Below, one piece after another: positions 12,300 to 23,585 of a DNA stretch of 64,000 nt (positions are counted from its first letter, which is position 1; every line of letters starts with the position of its first letter). Source of the DNA: Typhlomys cinereus (taxonomy: Eukaryota; Chordata; Mammalia; Rodentia; Platacanthomyidae). Below the pieces are notes generated by a model. It saw only the letters and a list, made by a program, of their open reading frames with translations, searched no databases and was not told where the DNA came from. The position numbers and the translations under genes are program-made. The stretch is taken from NCBI GenBank assembly GCA_023101885.1, contig JALPQD010000089.1, positions 5,317,087 to 5,381,086 on the forward strand. The letters are read 5' to 3'.

Positions 12300-13060
12300 T
12301 AAGTTAGGTCCATTTCCTTTATTTTACCTTCACATTGTTATCATTTTTATCAGTTTTTTGCCTAGTTATACAAGTTCAATAGGTACCCCCTTTTTTTCCC
12401 TCCCCCTCCCTTCCCTCCTGTTGTCCCTCCTTACACTTTCCCCTCCTCCCTCTCACCTCTTTTCCTTCCCTCCTTCTCTCTTCATGCTTCCTGCTTTCTC
12501 CCTACCATCTTCTAGAGTTTCTTTTTATGTGGGGACTGAATTTCTCTCTGAGTCGTCTACACTAGCGAGGGCCCAAGACTCAGTGACATATCTTGGGCCC
12601 CTTCTTGGGCTGCCCGCTAGTATGGGAACTGTATTATGACTATTTAGCTGCTTGCCTCTTAAGGATCCTACTGCCTGAAGCCTTCTCCCCTGTGATCCAT
12701 GCTAGACTTTGAGGAATTGTTGACATGTCAGCCATTGTGCAGGTCAGACAAGGTCCAATCACATTGCAGTTATATACTGGCTGCTGCAGCCCTAATTTGT
12801 GTGGAGTATCTTACATATCGTTTGTCCTCCTGGTCTTTAGGCTCTTATAATCTTGCCACCCCCTCTTCCGCAATGTTCCCAAGCTTTAGGATGAGGAGAG
12901 ATTTAGCTGGTCTGGTTCCAGGAGAATATTGTAGAGTTTTTGATGTTCTGAATTATGGCTTGTTTTTGTTTTCAGATTTGCTGTTCCTGCACTGCCCCTG
13001 GCTGCATCCTGATTGTTTGGCCTCCTGACTGTTGGTTGAGGTCATGTCCTAAGCAAAGAT
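12300..13060 (-). mobile_element. L1 3'-UTR-like fragment, antisense
   Basis: A pyrimidine-rich block (about 12390-12500) is followed by sequence matching the reverse complement of rodent L1 (Lx-type) 3' UTRs as I remember them: 'gggcccaagactcagtgacata' and 'ggctcttataatcttgccaccccctcttccgcaatgttcccaagctttaggatg' (12839-12893). Closely similar blocks recur at 13590, 16613 and, more loosely, 33940. No reverse transcriptase sequence is visible. The family is inferred; the shared sequence is seen directly. Confidence 0.5.
12569..12600. repeat. Short perfect hairpin
   Basis: Arms GGGCCCAAGA (12569-12578) and TCTTGGGCCC (12591-12600) are exact reverse complements separated by 12 bp. The hairpin lies inside the L1-like fragment. 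Confidence 0.7.
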
Positions 13061-13164
13061 AAAAGACTTTTTAAACAAAGACCTGAATATAAGAAGAGAC
13101 TCAAAGAGATAGGTGGAAGAACAGGAGTAGGACATAGCAGTGACAGGGCTCAGTTTCCCATTTG

Positions 13165-13830
13165 CTGGCTTTTTTTTTAATTAAGAATTTTCCTTTAATG
13201 CAGACAAAATGAGTGATTTTTCCCTGCCCCCCTTCTTTCATTGCCTCTCCGACCCTCCTCTCCTTCATTGATCCATCCTGCCTTGATGTCTATCTCCTCG
13301 TGTGGGCTTCAGGGCTCTGTTCATGATGTCTGCATCTATGGAAGCGCAGGCCTCTGTGGAAGTGGACGTGTAGGCCCTTCTGTGGGTCAACACACAGATG
13401 GGGACGCTCATCTTCACCTGTCTAGCACTTGTCCCTATGGTTCCCACTCCTGAGATCCTTGCTGGTCCCTGGGGGAATACTGGTGTGCCAGGCATTGTAG
13501 GTTCAGTGGTAGATCACATTGCAGTGAGTTCCTGCACGCGGCAGCCCTGTCACGAGCTGGTAAGTGATCTGGTAAGCAGTGGATCACCTCATCTTCAGGC
13601 TCTTACAATCTTACTGCCCCCTCTTGGGCAAAATATCCTAAGCCTTAGGTTGGGAAGGAATTTGGATGGCCTAAATCGGGCTGAGCATTTTAGAGTTGCT
13701 GATACACTCACTGCACTCTGGTTGGCTGTAGTTTTCTGCTTCACTAATCTTCCAGTGCAATAGGCTGCATCTTGTTTGGATATTGTGATGTTTTCTTATC
13801 GCAGACAAAACGAAATGTGTTTAGATTGTG
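13165..13830 (-). mobile_element. Second L1 3'-UTR-like fragment, antisense
   Basis: Begins at a T run with 'aattaagaattttcc', continues through a pyrimidine-rich segment, and reaches 'ggctcttacaatcttactgccccctcttgggcaaaatatcctaagccttagg' at about 13598-13650, paralleling the fragment ending at 13060. Its left part differs from that fragment, so the two are separate insertions or different L1 subfamilies rather than a simple tandem copy. Confidence 0.45.
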
Positions 13831-14460
13831 GTGTATTATCAGGCGTTCTTGGTTAATACTAAGACATCTGATCCTATCCAATGTCTGTTTGCTCCCTTTT
13901 CATCATTGTTCATGCAGGTTTACATTACTAGGCAGGTGTTACCTGGCATTGAGGGAGGGTAAGAAATTATTTAGCAGGTAACTGAAGGCTAAACCCACTC
14001 TTTATTATGTCTGATCCCTGTTCCTTGCTCCCCCTTTAAAGTTTTTCTCTTGCAAATGATGTTAGTGCTATTTCTATTCTACTTCTGCATGATCTCCGGA
14101 AAGTTATTGTATTTTTCTAAATCTCATGCCCACTTTTTACAGAGCATTAGACTCAAATATCTCCTTCCATCTTTCTGCTTGTGGAATTTTAACTCTCTCT
14201 TTTCTCTGAGGTTTCTATGATTAATTTAGATGGCGATTTGGAAAGGAACATCCTTGCTACTAAGGAAAGGAAGCTTTCTAATAATTCCTGGCACTTCTAA
14301 TCCAAGACACAAGACACTACATGCTGCAGCGTGTGGATTTCTCCTTGACTACATGCTGCAGCGTGTGGATTTCTCCTTGATGAGTAATACTATCAATCCA
14401 ATCTTGTGACAGTCAAAATATCCTTCTCAATAGAACCATGTACATGCATTCTTATTTTTT
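13831..14460. other. Unannotated DNA, possibly more L1-derived
   Basis: No clear family. The left part may continue the L1 fragment. It contains the exact 32-bp tandem duplication listed separately. Confidence 0.4.
14316..14379. repeat. Exact 32-bp tandem duplication
   Basis: A 32-bp unit beginning ACTACATGCTGCAGCGTG and ending CTCCTTG occurs twice head to tail, at 14316-14347 and 14348-14379, with no differences. The lack of divergence indicates a recent duplication by slippage or an assembly or read artefact. Confidence 0.9.
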
Positions 14461-14532
14461 TCTTTAGTATTAGGGATTGGCCTCATGCATGCTAGGCAAT
14501 CACACTACCATTGAGTTGCATCTACAGCCTGC
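14461..14532 (-). mobile_element. ID-type SINE head, antisense
   Basis: 'ggcctcatgcatgctaggcaatcacactaccattgagttgcatctacagcc' is the reverse complement of an ID/RSINE head, which carries a tRNA-Ala-like A box ('tagctcagtggta') and ends in 'gcatgcatgaggcc'. Only the ~70-bp head is recognisable. Confidence 0.7.
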
Positions 14533-15108
14533 ATTATTCTTAAATTTTGCTTATCCCATTTCTTCTATATTATTGGTGATTTCTCTCTTTCCAAGAAAGT
14601 TTGTTTTTATTGATAGGCACCAAGATTCCGTATTCTTCTATATACTGTGCTTCACGTGGTTCAAACAAAGTTGTTTTAGTTTTAATATCAAAAAATAAAA
14701 ATACCAGCATCTATTGAATTTGAATTGTAGCTGGAAGGGAAAGAACTTTGAAGTGAGGCTGGGGGCAAAGAAAATACCTTCCAAAGTGTGAGTAGTTCTT
14801 TACTAGAAAAATCAAAGTTTAAGAACCAAGGGAATGGATGTTGAAGAGTATGACTGTTCTCTTCCCTGCCCTCCAAAACCCTGGCCAACTGAGTAATAAA
14901 TGAATCATAGCAGGTGAGTAGAAGGAGTGTTCTTATCTATATTTAACTAAGAGTTCTGTTTATCTGACAGCATATATTATTGAAAATATTTTATATCATC
15001 TACAGCTCCTACTTACACATCAAAATAAGATGAGAAAGTAAAGTTTTTTTTAATCCTCAAATAAAAAGAAAAAAGAAGTAACAGAATTAACTTTAATAAC
15101 TGATGTCT
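14533..15108. other. Unannotated non-coding DNA
   Basis: No recognised element; AT-rich with short random open frames. Confidence 0.45.
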
Positions 15109-15111
15109 CAA

Positions 15112-15345
15112 GGGTTGGAGACATGGGTCTAGGGTTAAGCTTCTGACTAGAAAACAAAAGGATCTGAGTTCAGATCCCAGATCACATGTAAAAACTCCAG
15201 GCAGAAATGACTGTGGTTTTCACTTCTAGTCCGGGAAGGTTGAGACTAGAAATCCCCACAGCAAAGCAAAAAAGGAGGTAGAATAATCCAGGAGGATTCC
15301 CAAAATTATCTTGCATCTCCACAGGCACACACAACATTTTCTGAA

Positions 15346-15377
<32 letters not shown>

Positions 15378-15387
15378 ACACACTCTT
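15112..15387 (+). mobile_element. B2-like SINE, ancestral subfamily, with (CA)n
   Basis: Head 'gggttggagacatgggtctagggttaagc', B-box region 'gatctgagttcagatcccagatcacatgtaaaaac', body with 'aatccccacagcaaagcaaaa' and 'ggtagaataatccaggaggattccc', then 'ctccacaggcacacacaac' and (CA)n at 15349-15381. The body has the same landmarks as the copies at 41824, 46948 and 50178 and differs from the young body at 9944. Confidence 0.8.
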
Positions 15388-16340
15388 AATGAATTTCTCT
15401 CATAGCAGGGTATTTTCCTGTTTTCAAAATGCAGCTTTTATTTGGTGTTAATGGAATGAATTCATCCTCCCTGGTGTGGAAACATTTCATCTACACAAAA
15501 CGATTTTCTAAGTGATCCTGAAGGGCATTAAGTATTTAGTCTAAATTCATTTGCTACCTAAATATCCTCTAGCAAGAGATTTTACAGATGCATCAATGCA
15601 CCAAGTGGAAGCTTCATTTTTTAATGTCTTCTGTGTTTTCATTTTATTTTGCTTCCTTAGTTTCTGTGAATATTTGCTCATATATATCTGACTCTTAATT
15701 GGTTATGAGTTGTTTGAAGAAGATCCCTTTCATCATGGTTTCTTGTGTTTCTAAGAGTACCCTCAGTGCCTGCCAAGTGATATCCATGCAGTGGAAGAAC
15801 AATGTAGGTATCACCTCATTTTATTTGATCATTTCTTGTCTTCCTGGAAGATAATGTGCTTTCCTGGTACTGGTGATTATATATACTAACTACTGATACT
15901 CTTCCTTAAGAAAATGAAGTAAAACAAATACTGAAGACCTACTATCTGTTACAATAATCTAGATTTATAACACAAATTTTTATTTGAGTTCTGCTCATGA
16001 CAGACTTGCCAGGGAGGTATTTCGTACAAATGAGAAGAATCTAAGGCTCCTTGTCCTTAGGTTTAAAACTTAAAAGTGAGGCAGTCCACGTGCCGCAGTT
16101 TACCTGCACATTGCTGAAAAATTCACAACAAACAGCTTGGAAGCTTAGGGGAACTTTTTTCTTTATTATCATTCTCTTATTAGTTAAGCTGAGCAGCAGA
16201 GCTCACATTGATATTAGGGGCCAAGGGAACTGGCCACACACATCCACAGAGATGGCCAAAAGGGAGGCAGTCTTCACTTGACAGACAGTAAGACTGACAA
16301 AGTAGGCTGAAGAATACCAACTTACTGAGCCAGCTCCCTT
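15388..16340. other. Unannotated non-coding DNA
   Basis: No recognised gene or repeat family. Confidence 0.45.
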
Positions 16341-16345
16341 CAGTT

Positions 16346-16500
16346 TATCCACCTGCCCAGGGAAAGCTGCCACCCACTATGCGCCACCCACTCTGAGCTG
16401 GGTCTTCCCACATCAATTAGATACTCTCCTGCCTGCTGCTTGGGGATAGCTTAACTACTGATCTGTCATAAATGTTCCCAGAGTTCAACTTTCAATTGTC
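16346..16500 (-). mobile_element. Partial MaLR-type LTR, antisense
   Basis: 'gctgggtcttcccacatcaattag' followed by 'gacacc' context resembles the reverse complement of rodent MT/ORR1 LTRs, which carry TAATTGATGTGGGAAGACCCAGC-like sequence and TGTCAACTTGA near their start. No terminal TG...CA or target duplication was identified, so this is a fragment. Confidence 0.4.
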
Positions 16501-16760
16501 CAGTTGACACCCATTGTGCAGGTCAGGCAAGGTCTAATCACACTGTGGCTATATCCTGGGTTCTCCAGCCCTGACCTGTATGGAGTATCTTGCATATCAT
16601 TGATCTCTTTAGGGTCTTACAATCTTGCCACCCCCTCCTCTACAAGGTTCTTTGAGCTATAGGATGGGGAGAGATTTGGCTGGTCTGGTTTCAGAGGTTT
16701 AACTTTATGAAGGCTTTTTGGGTGACAGTCATTGCATTCTGTTGGTGATAATGATTCCTA
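16501..16760 (-). mobile_element. Third L1 3'-UTR-like fragment, antisense
   Basis: 'cattgtgcaggtcaggcaaggtctaatcacactgtggctatat' through 'gggtcttacaatcttgccaccccctcctctacaaggttctttgagctataggatggggagagatttggctggtctggt' aligns almost base for base with 12732-12920. It is the best match between two fragments of this family in the window. Confidence 0.6.
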
Positions 16761-17874
16761 GTTCTAGTGAACAGAGACAAAGCTGCTATAATATGGTGTT
16801 GAACAGCCTTTGAGGCAAGAACTCTCTGTTCTATTTCTATAACACCAGGATTGAGGTGACTAGCTGCTGTCTAGCAATATAGACATTTCTATAAGAAATG
16901 CTTGCCTCACTATCAATGATATGAGCTCATTATGGTCAGAATCATGGCCGTTCCTTCAGAGAAAGTAATCTTATATCTCTTCATCTTATCTTTCTCTATA
17001 CCCATGAAGCCCTTGTAAGGGACCCATCTGAGGATCTTCCTGAAAGGACTTTATTATGATTCCCTTCCCACTTATAAAAATCTATGGGATTTAAATGGAG
17101 TAGATGAGCAATGAATTTAAAATTTGAGCTGAGTGAACATTCACATTTTCTCTCCCCTTTTCTTTGAGTCATCTCTTCATTCTTTCACTCTCTCAGTGGT
17201 CCAATTCAATTCTTTATTTTTTTAATTGATTAACTATGATATCTTTCAAAATGTTCTTCTGAACAAATAGAATAGGTATGTCAGGTGTGTGTCTGTATGT
17301 GCATGTGTGTATGTGTGAGTGTGAGAGACCTTCTTTCACATAACATTGGGATCACTGTCTAGTTCTTCTTAGAAAGCGTCTTCAAAATTTCCTTTTTCAG
17401 TTTCCTTGGTTCTTCTTCAAAATAAGCATTGGCATTCATGAACAATTAATTTTAGTTATTTAATTATTCAGTAATGCTATTGTTTTAAAATTTTATAAAA
17501 TTACAGTACTTCAAAGTTTAATTACCTTAGTGCAATTTATTTAGTCTACAAATATTTTGTTGGCACTCTAAAGCAATGATGGATAAAAACATAAAATTCA
17601 GTATTCTACCTTCAATATGGTAAATTAATATAGTTCATTTGGTACAATAATCTGTCATCTCTAGTAGTGCTCCTTTATCATTGCTTGGAGAAGAATTATG
17701 AGGCTGGATCTGGCCTTGATAAGAAAGACTGTTGATCTATGCAGTGAGGAAGGAGCAAAAATAAATACATTTGCATAAGAAAAATGCCTGACATGGTAGA
17801 TAATAACTATTTAGTTTTATGTAGTGCTTTTGCTATTTTTTCTTTGCTGATTATGCTTATGTGGTATACTATGT
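16761..17874. other. Unannotated non-coding DNA
   Basis: No recognised element. A short GT-rich patch lies at 17285-17330. AT-rich overall. Confidence 0.45.
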
Positions 17875-17983
17875 ATCTATACACATAAATATACATAAGT
17901 AATCATAGACTTTACATTTCAGAAGATTATACCATACTTGTATCGGTATTGTTTGAAGAGATACCTTTTGGTGCTTTATTTAC
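17875..17983 (+). repeat. Local duplication, copy 1
   Basis: Begins ATCTATACACATAAAT and ends CTTTATTTAC. It is repeated in the same orientation at 18338-18449 with scattered substitutions and small indels, including a CATACTTG/CACACAATG difference. Confidence 0.8.
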
Positions 17984-18284
17984 TGAAATATTTTGGAAGA
18001 TGGGTGAGTTTCTCTGTGATTTAACGAAAGTCTTTTCTTCTACTATCCCTATATTAAGTGACCAATGGGACAAATTATTATACATGCAGGTCATGCACAC
18101 AGAATCAGACACATGGGGATAACTCACTATTTGTTTAAAACACAAGCATATCTACATTGCATATTCATCAACTTCTATTATTTATCATATGTCTCTGATA
18201 CTAATCATGTATAAGACTTCATTTATCAAAAGAACCTGGAATTCCCTATCAATTAAATGCTATGATTTGGTTCTGCTTTGATTT

Positions 18285-18477
18285 GAATGCTGGGAGATCT
18301 TGTCATGTGGTCTTGGCCAGCCTCAAACTCTGACTCAATCTATACACATAAATACACATAAGTAAAGCATTAACTTTACATTTCAGAAGATTGTATCACA
18401 CAATGTGTCGGTATTGTTTGGAGAGATACCTTTTGGTGTTTTATTTTACAAGTGCCGGGACTACAGTTATATGTCTG
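18285..18477 (-). mobile_element. B1-like SINE split by the duplicated segment
   Basis: 'gagatcttgtcatgtggtcttggccagcctcaaactc' (18294-18330) and 'aagtgccgggactacag' (18450-18466) are both pieces of an antisense B1, in the correct order. The ~110-bp copy 2 of the local duplication lies between them in place of the expected 'ctcctgcctcagcctccc' section. Confidence 0.55.
18338..18449 (+). repeat. Local duplication, copy 2 (inside a B1-like SINE)
   Basis: Matches 17875-17983 along its whole length, about 460 bp downstream. The divergence suggests an old event, or an original event followed by substitutions in both copies. Confidence 0.8.
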
Positions 18478-20015
18478 CTCCTGACTTCTGTGCTTTCTGA
18501 TATAGTTTATAGAGCCATTTTAAGATCAAACCAATAATGCGATCAGGATAGATGTCTACATGCCGGGATATTTGCTTGCTTGTTTGCTTGTTATTTCATT
18601 TTCATAGCCAGCAAACTTTCATTTGCGAAGGCTAAGTTAGCTACTTGCCCAGGTAAAATAAATTTTGCATGACAAAAAAGAAACCATTTCTGCCAAGATC
18701 AGCTCATCACAGGCCTGCCATCCCTGCCGCTCCTACAGACACCACCACAGTTAAATGTGGGAATGGTCCAAGAACTCTTCAGGCAAAGAAAGACTCTGCA
18801 CTAGAAGCTTTACAACATATACATTCAAGGTTGCTGCTGTGATAACTTCTTCTAAAAAACTGTTATACTCATGCACTAGAAGCATCTAAGGTCAAAGTTT
18901 CTAGGACATGTCCAACTTTAACTACTAGAGGCAAGAAGCAGTCCTAAGGATGATAATCATTAAATTTGCTTGATAGCATTATGTATGCTTTTAAAAGTTA
19001 TTTAAAAATAACCTCTAAGGCCAGGATTTTGTTTAAGAGTCAATGTTCTTTTTTATACCTTTTCTGGGAAATAGAGATTCCAAGGATGAAAATGATTTCC
19101 TCCTCTGACTGACTGGCACTTGGTGCTATGGAAACAGTGACAATACTATTGATGAGAGAGATGTAGCCGCCCGGTCACATTGCACCTCCACTGAATTAAA
19201 AAGTAAATATTCTGGATCTAGCGTTTGGAGGTTTACGTCTGAACAGAATATATTTTATCTGTGGCTGGCTGATTTGTAAGCACATGGCTGAATAAGACTG
19301 AAGCAGAATCCTTGGACAACTGCAATAATGTCAATCACTTACAATGTATGAATAATGGAAAACCCACACATATTTTATATAATTCTGTCCATTACTTGTA
19401 AGTTATGCAAAGTGGTATAAATTTTTCCCCAGATAAGAAATGTTCTCATGTCAATTTTCAAGGGCATGCTAATGGTGTATGTACTTAATACTGATAGATA
19501 TCCTTACTGTGCATTAGCTATCAGGCATTTACATTATGTGAGGTTCATAAGAACTCTGATAGGTGGCAGGCAAGTGGTTAAAAAATGAAGTGTTGCATTG
19601 TCATGATAAATAAAATAAAAAAGTATGAAACCTTAGGAAACAGATGGCAATTTAACACATGCTCCTATGTTTTAGAAAATTTTTTGATTAATTGATTTGC
19701 ACATCAAAAGATAAACTTAGTCTTATAAGTAGCAGAAGATGTGATCTGTTGTATTTTTGATCTAACTATTAACAGAGTGTTCAACTCTGTAATGAACATA
19801 ATTTTAGATAAATCTGCCTAAGCCTGTATAATAAAATATGGAGCCAAGAATAGAATAAGCAAACTTGTTGTTCACTTTTACTGTAAAAATAGATCAGTGA
19901 TATGGTTTTCCAAATACTTTACTTATTATTTCCTTGACAAGATTATATTCATAAAATAAAGGTATTTTTGTGTTCATATGCTATTTAAAATAATGGTCAT
20001 TCTGCTTCCTCTATG
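18478..20015. other. Unannotated non-coding DNA
   Basis: No recognised gene or repeat. AT-rich, with a weak MIR-like patch at about 19510-19570 that I could not support. Confidence 0.45.
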
Positions 20016-20019
20016 ACTA

Positions 20020-20200
20020 AGGCATTACTAGATATGATTGCATGTGTTATCATACTTAACAATCATATCAATTGTCATAGTTATTATTCTCATACTGCCA
20101 AGCAGTTAACTAATTCTTTCAGTGAGGTTTGGAAGAGTTGCAAAGAGAAATAAGACCCTGATTCAAAGCCCAGTCCCCTTCTACATCTTAGGCTGCTATT
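20020..20200 (+). mobile_element. MIR-like ancient SINE
   Basis: 'aacaatcatatcaattgtcatagttattattctcatactg' followed by 'gatt caaagcccagtcccctt' follows the layout of a MIR core and 3' part ('...ttattatccccattttacag...gattcaaacccag'). It is diverged, as expected for a mammalian-wide repeat. Confidence 0.4.
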
Positions 20201-20734
20201 CAGACAGCCTTCATTGGTAAGTTAGTCATTGTGGATATGGATCTTTTGTCATTGATTCAAATCATGAATGATCATCCCTTTTTAAATCAAAATGTAACAC
20301 CTAAATAGTTGATCCATCATTTTATTTTTTCTACAAAGCAAGAGGTTTTGAGAACCAGGAGTCATTTGTATTATTATAGTGTTAGCTGCCTTGCATAGGC
20401 CTGGATTACTGAGAAAATTCTAACCTAACACTCATCTGTACCTTTCAAGAAATTAATTGTAAATAACTATTTCAAATATCTACAGAAGCCAGCATCAGTG
20501 AAGCATTTTGGCATATGTCATAGCTCAGAGTCTTGTAATATTTTCTTTAATGTCCTTTCTAAAAATAATTAAAATATTGATATTTTTAAAGTATCATATT
20601 CACTGTCAGTCTTAATTGCTAAAGCTAAAGTTAAAGTGTATCATTTAATCAATACCAAAATGTTTCTATATTTTATTTTAATAGGTAGGTAAGAGAGCAA
20701 TTTAATAAATTTTAAGTCAATAGCTATTGTGGCA

Positions 20735-20860
20735 TGCTTTATTCCTATTTTATACCTGAGAAACTAAGAGAACATAAAGTTGCTCTCCAAAAGAGGGCAA
20801 AGCCTAAGTCAGAGCCAATGCTTCTCAATGCAAAAGCTTTGTTTATACTGAAAGGAACTA
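20735..20860 (+). mobile_element. MIR-like ancient SINE
   Basis: 'attcctattttatacctgagaaactaagagaacataaagttgctctccaaa' followed by 'gcctaagtcagagccaatg' closely tracks the MIR 3' half ('ccattttacagatgaggaaactgaggc...taagtaacttgcccaa...agagccagg'). Confidence 0.65.
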
Positions 20861-21194
20861 ACAGTAGGTTCTGTTGCCATCTCTGTCATTTTAATTGATA
20901 AAGTCAAACACAACCTGTTGAGGTTAGATTTTACTGCAGCTACCTCAATATTCATATACATCCTTCACTTTGAATTGATTACATGTCCAGTACTGTCAGG
21001 CTACATTGTTGAAGTCTAATGTCTCTCCATAAATAGAAATTAGAGAACAGGCAAATGTTTTAGTTGAATGACACATTGCTAAGGCTCTTAGTATGTTTCA
21101 CTGTGGCATGAACTTGGGTGTATGTAGGCAGATGGAGATATTTATTTCCTTATGCTAATATTTTGCTGTAAAACTTCTCAGCAAATTACTTTTT
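20861..21194. other. Unannotated non-coding DNA
   Basis: No recognised element. Confidence 0.4.
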
Positions 21195-21872
21195 TAGAAT
21201 TTGTCTACTTTTACAAGTATATTAAGTACTCATTCCAGCCTCCCTCTGTCCACCCTGTCTCATCTCCTCCATTTCCTTCATTATTCCCTCCCACTCTCTC
21301 CCACCTTTCTACCTGCATGCTTCTGTGGAACCCTAAATTCACTCTGGCTTGTCTATTCCTGTGGAAGCTCAAGCCTCCATAGTATATCAAGTTACCTCTC
21401 TTCAGGCCACCCCACTGGTGAGTGCATTTCCCTTCATTAATCCAGCTTTAGACCCAAAGGTTTCCACTGTAAGTGCCTATTCTATGGGTATAATAACAGC
21501 TACCTACAGAGTACTTTGATATACTGTCTTCCTACCTATAGGTTTATTGGCTGCTTTTGCTATTGATATTTTTTCTTCACAACCCCCCTTTTAATAGGTT
21601 CTTGTTCTAGTTTATAGTAAAGGATGTGTACCCTTCTGACAAGTGGGTCTTGAATCCAATCAGAAAGTTGTTGTTGGTTGTCTCCTTGATACTCATGCCA
21701 CTGTTACACTGGTGGTCATCTGTTGCATTGGGGTTTTATATAGCAACTTACAGATCTTATGCCATCGATGGGCTTATGATTATTTCTCTCCCCCAACAGT
21801 TTCTACAGTATTCCTTGGTATCATGTAAGCTATCCAGCAAGGAGAAAGTCCTCAGAACAGTTCCAGTATGTC
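21195..21872 (-). mobile_element. L1 3'-UTR-like fragment, antisense
   Basis: A pyrimidine-rich block (21235-21330) is followed by 'aggttcttgttctagtttatagtaaaggatgtgtacccttctgacaagtgggtcttgaatccaatcagaaag' and 'aagctatccagcaaggagaaagtcctcagaacagttccag'. These recur in rodent genomes as part of antisense L1-related repeats. The family name is from memory. Confidence 0.45.
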
Positions 21873-22085
21873 AGCAAATTACTTTTTAATTTACTTATTG
21901 AATCACTTACCTAAACATATGTAGTTGCTTTGTATCACTTAAAGTAATAGTTACTCATAATTTTAAACAAAAGTAATGATTAGTTATGATATCTTTCAAG
22001 ACTGTCCATGTTCAAAGATTCCTAGTAACCTGAAGTCAGAGATTAAATTGAGGACTTTGTAGAGGCCACACATATTCTCATGTAG

Positions 22086-22445
22086 TTAGCTTGGGCTGTT
22101 GTAACATCATTGCCAGAGACTAGAAAGCTCAGATGACAGAAATCTAGATCTCACCATTTTGGATCCTAGCATGTGTATGCTAATAAGGTATTAGAACATC
22201 AGGTCTGTGTGTCTGATTGGGGATCTTGTCCTATTCCCATACTTCACTGTTGTTGCATGATGAAATGGAGAAGGAAAGAGAGAAGAGAATGAGCTGTGTG
22301 ATTATCATATCAGCAGTAATTTTACTCAAGAAGTTTCTGTCTTTACATCCTAATTACCTCCTATGGGCCCACCTCCCAACATCTTCATATCATGATTTTG
22401 TTAGGACCTCAACATATGATTCTAGAGGTAACACAAACATTAGGT
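22086..22445 (-). mobile_element. MLT1/MST-type MaLR LTR, antisense
   Basis: 'gcttgggctgttgtaacatcattgccagagactagaaagc' at the left and 'cctaattacctcctatgggcccacctcccaacatcttcatat...cctcaacatatgattctagaggtaacacaaacattaggtc' at the right are the two ends of the reverse complement of a mammalian-wide MaLR LTR. It is old and without clear target duplications. Confidence 0.65.
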
Positions 22446-22870
22446 CTATGTTAGTATTTACTGAAAAAAGTTTTACACTCTTCCATAAGTCCCTGATTAC
22501 CTACCATGGTCTTCTTATCTGGTTAAGTTCCCCACTCTCCTGATCCTACCTCCTACTTACTGTGAAAAATATAAATGCAAGAAGCCTTTGGTTCACAGCT
22601 CCCTTGCTTAACTGTTATGTCTCTTCACACCTGGGACTCAGCCTAGCTGTCCTTTCTATTTGGAGGTGGAAGGAGAAATTCTCTTCCCTCACCTTCCTGA
22701 TGTCCCCCACTTCCCAGAACCACCCTAAATTCAGCTTCACACATTTCAGGCTGATACCGTCTCTAGTTTTGTGAAGGAAAACCCTGTTGATGAGATAACT
22801 CCTTGTTGGCAAGATCATATCACTTTATCACTGCTGTCAAATTGATCACAACGTAGTGAGAAATACTACA
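22446..22870. other. Unannotated non-coding DNA
   Basis: No recognised element; leads into the AT array. Confidence 0.4.
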
Positions 22871-22913
22871 AATATATATATATATATGTGTATATATATA
22901 CATGTATATGTGT

Positions 22914-22988
<75 letters not shown>
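22871..22988. repeat. (TA)n array with TG interruptions
   Basis: About 118 bp of AT/TA dinucleotides with several GTG/ATG interruptions in the left half and a pure run at 22929-22988. Self-complementary and likely to extrude hairpins. Tyr-Ile open frames read across it are artefacts. Confidence 0.95.
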
Positions 22989-22992
<4 letters not shown>

Positions 22993-23345
22993 TTCCTTGA
23001 GATACTGCAAATGAAAAAATAAAAGTATAGGGAAGATGCATAAGTTCCCTTTGAGATGCGGAGGAGACATAACACAGACTAGGTGAGAACTACCTGTATA
23101 TTTTTCAGAGGGACTGAAGCTGAGACCAGGAAGTTGGCAGGGGCACACTGGAACATAGCATAGAATCTGCCCTGCATCTCTTTCCCAGCTTCTGGTGTTT
23201 GCCAAGAAGTCTTGTTCCTGAACTCCTAGCATCCTGTTTTTATATCTTTCTTCTGTTTTCCTTTGTATCTTGTCCTTCTCTAATAAAAAATGCAGTCATT
23301 TGTTTTAGAGTATATCATAAATCCACAAAGACTTACTCAGAAGGC
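22989..23345. other. Unannotated non-coding DNA
   Basis: No recognised element. Confidence 0.4.
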
Positions 23346-23346
23346 T

Positions 23347-23585
23347 TCAGAGATGGTTCAAGTATTAAAGTACTTGTCTCACAAGCTAAAAGACAGAGTT
23401 CTGATCCCTAGATCCTACCTAAAAATGCTAGAGAAGTGTGTTAGTCTGCCTGTAATTCCATCCCCAGCATGAAGCTTGAGAATACCAGAGCAAGCTGGCT
23501 AACCAGATTAACCCTATAGTCTGTTTAATCATAGACTTCAGGCCTCCATATGAACAGGTACCCACTCACAGAAGTACATACATAG
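23347..23585 (+). mobile_element. B4/ID-headed SINE
   Basis: 'cagagatggttcaagtattaaagtacttgtctcacaagctaaaagacagagttctgatccctagatcc' is an ID/B4 head. It is followed by 'gcctgtaattccatccccagcatg', 'gagaataccagagcaagctggctaaccag' and a CA-containing 3' end. Confidence 0.65.

Noticed and set aside
12289..12639. 116-codon hydrophobic plus-strand frame resembling a membrane protein
   Set aside because: The Leu/Ser/Pro content comes from the pyrimidine-rich antisense L1 3'-UTR block.
22846..23232. 128-codon frame with Tyr-Ile repeats
   Set aside because: Translation of the (TA)n array.
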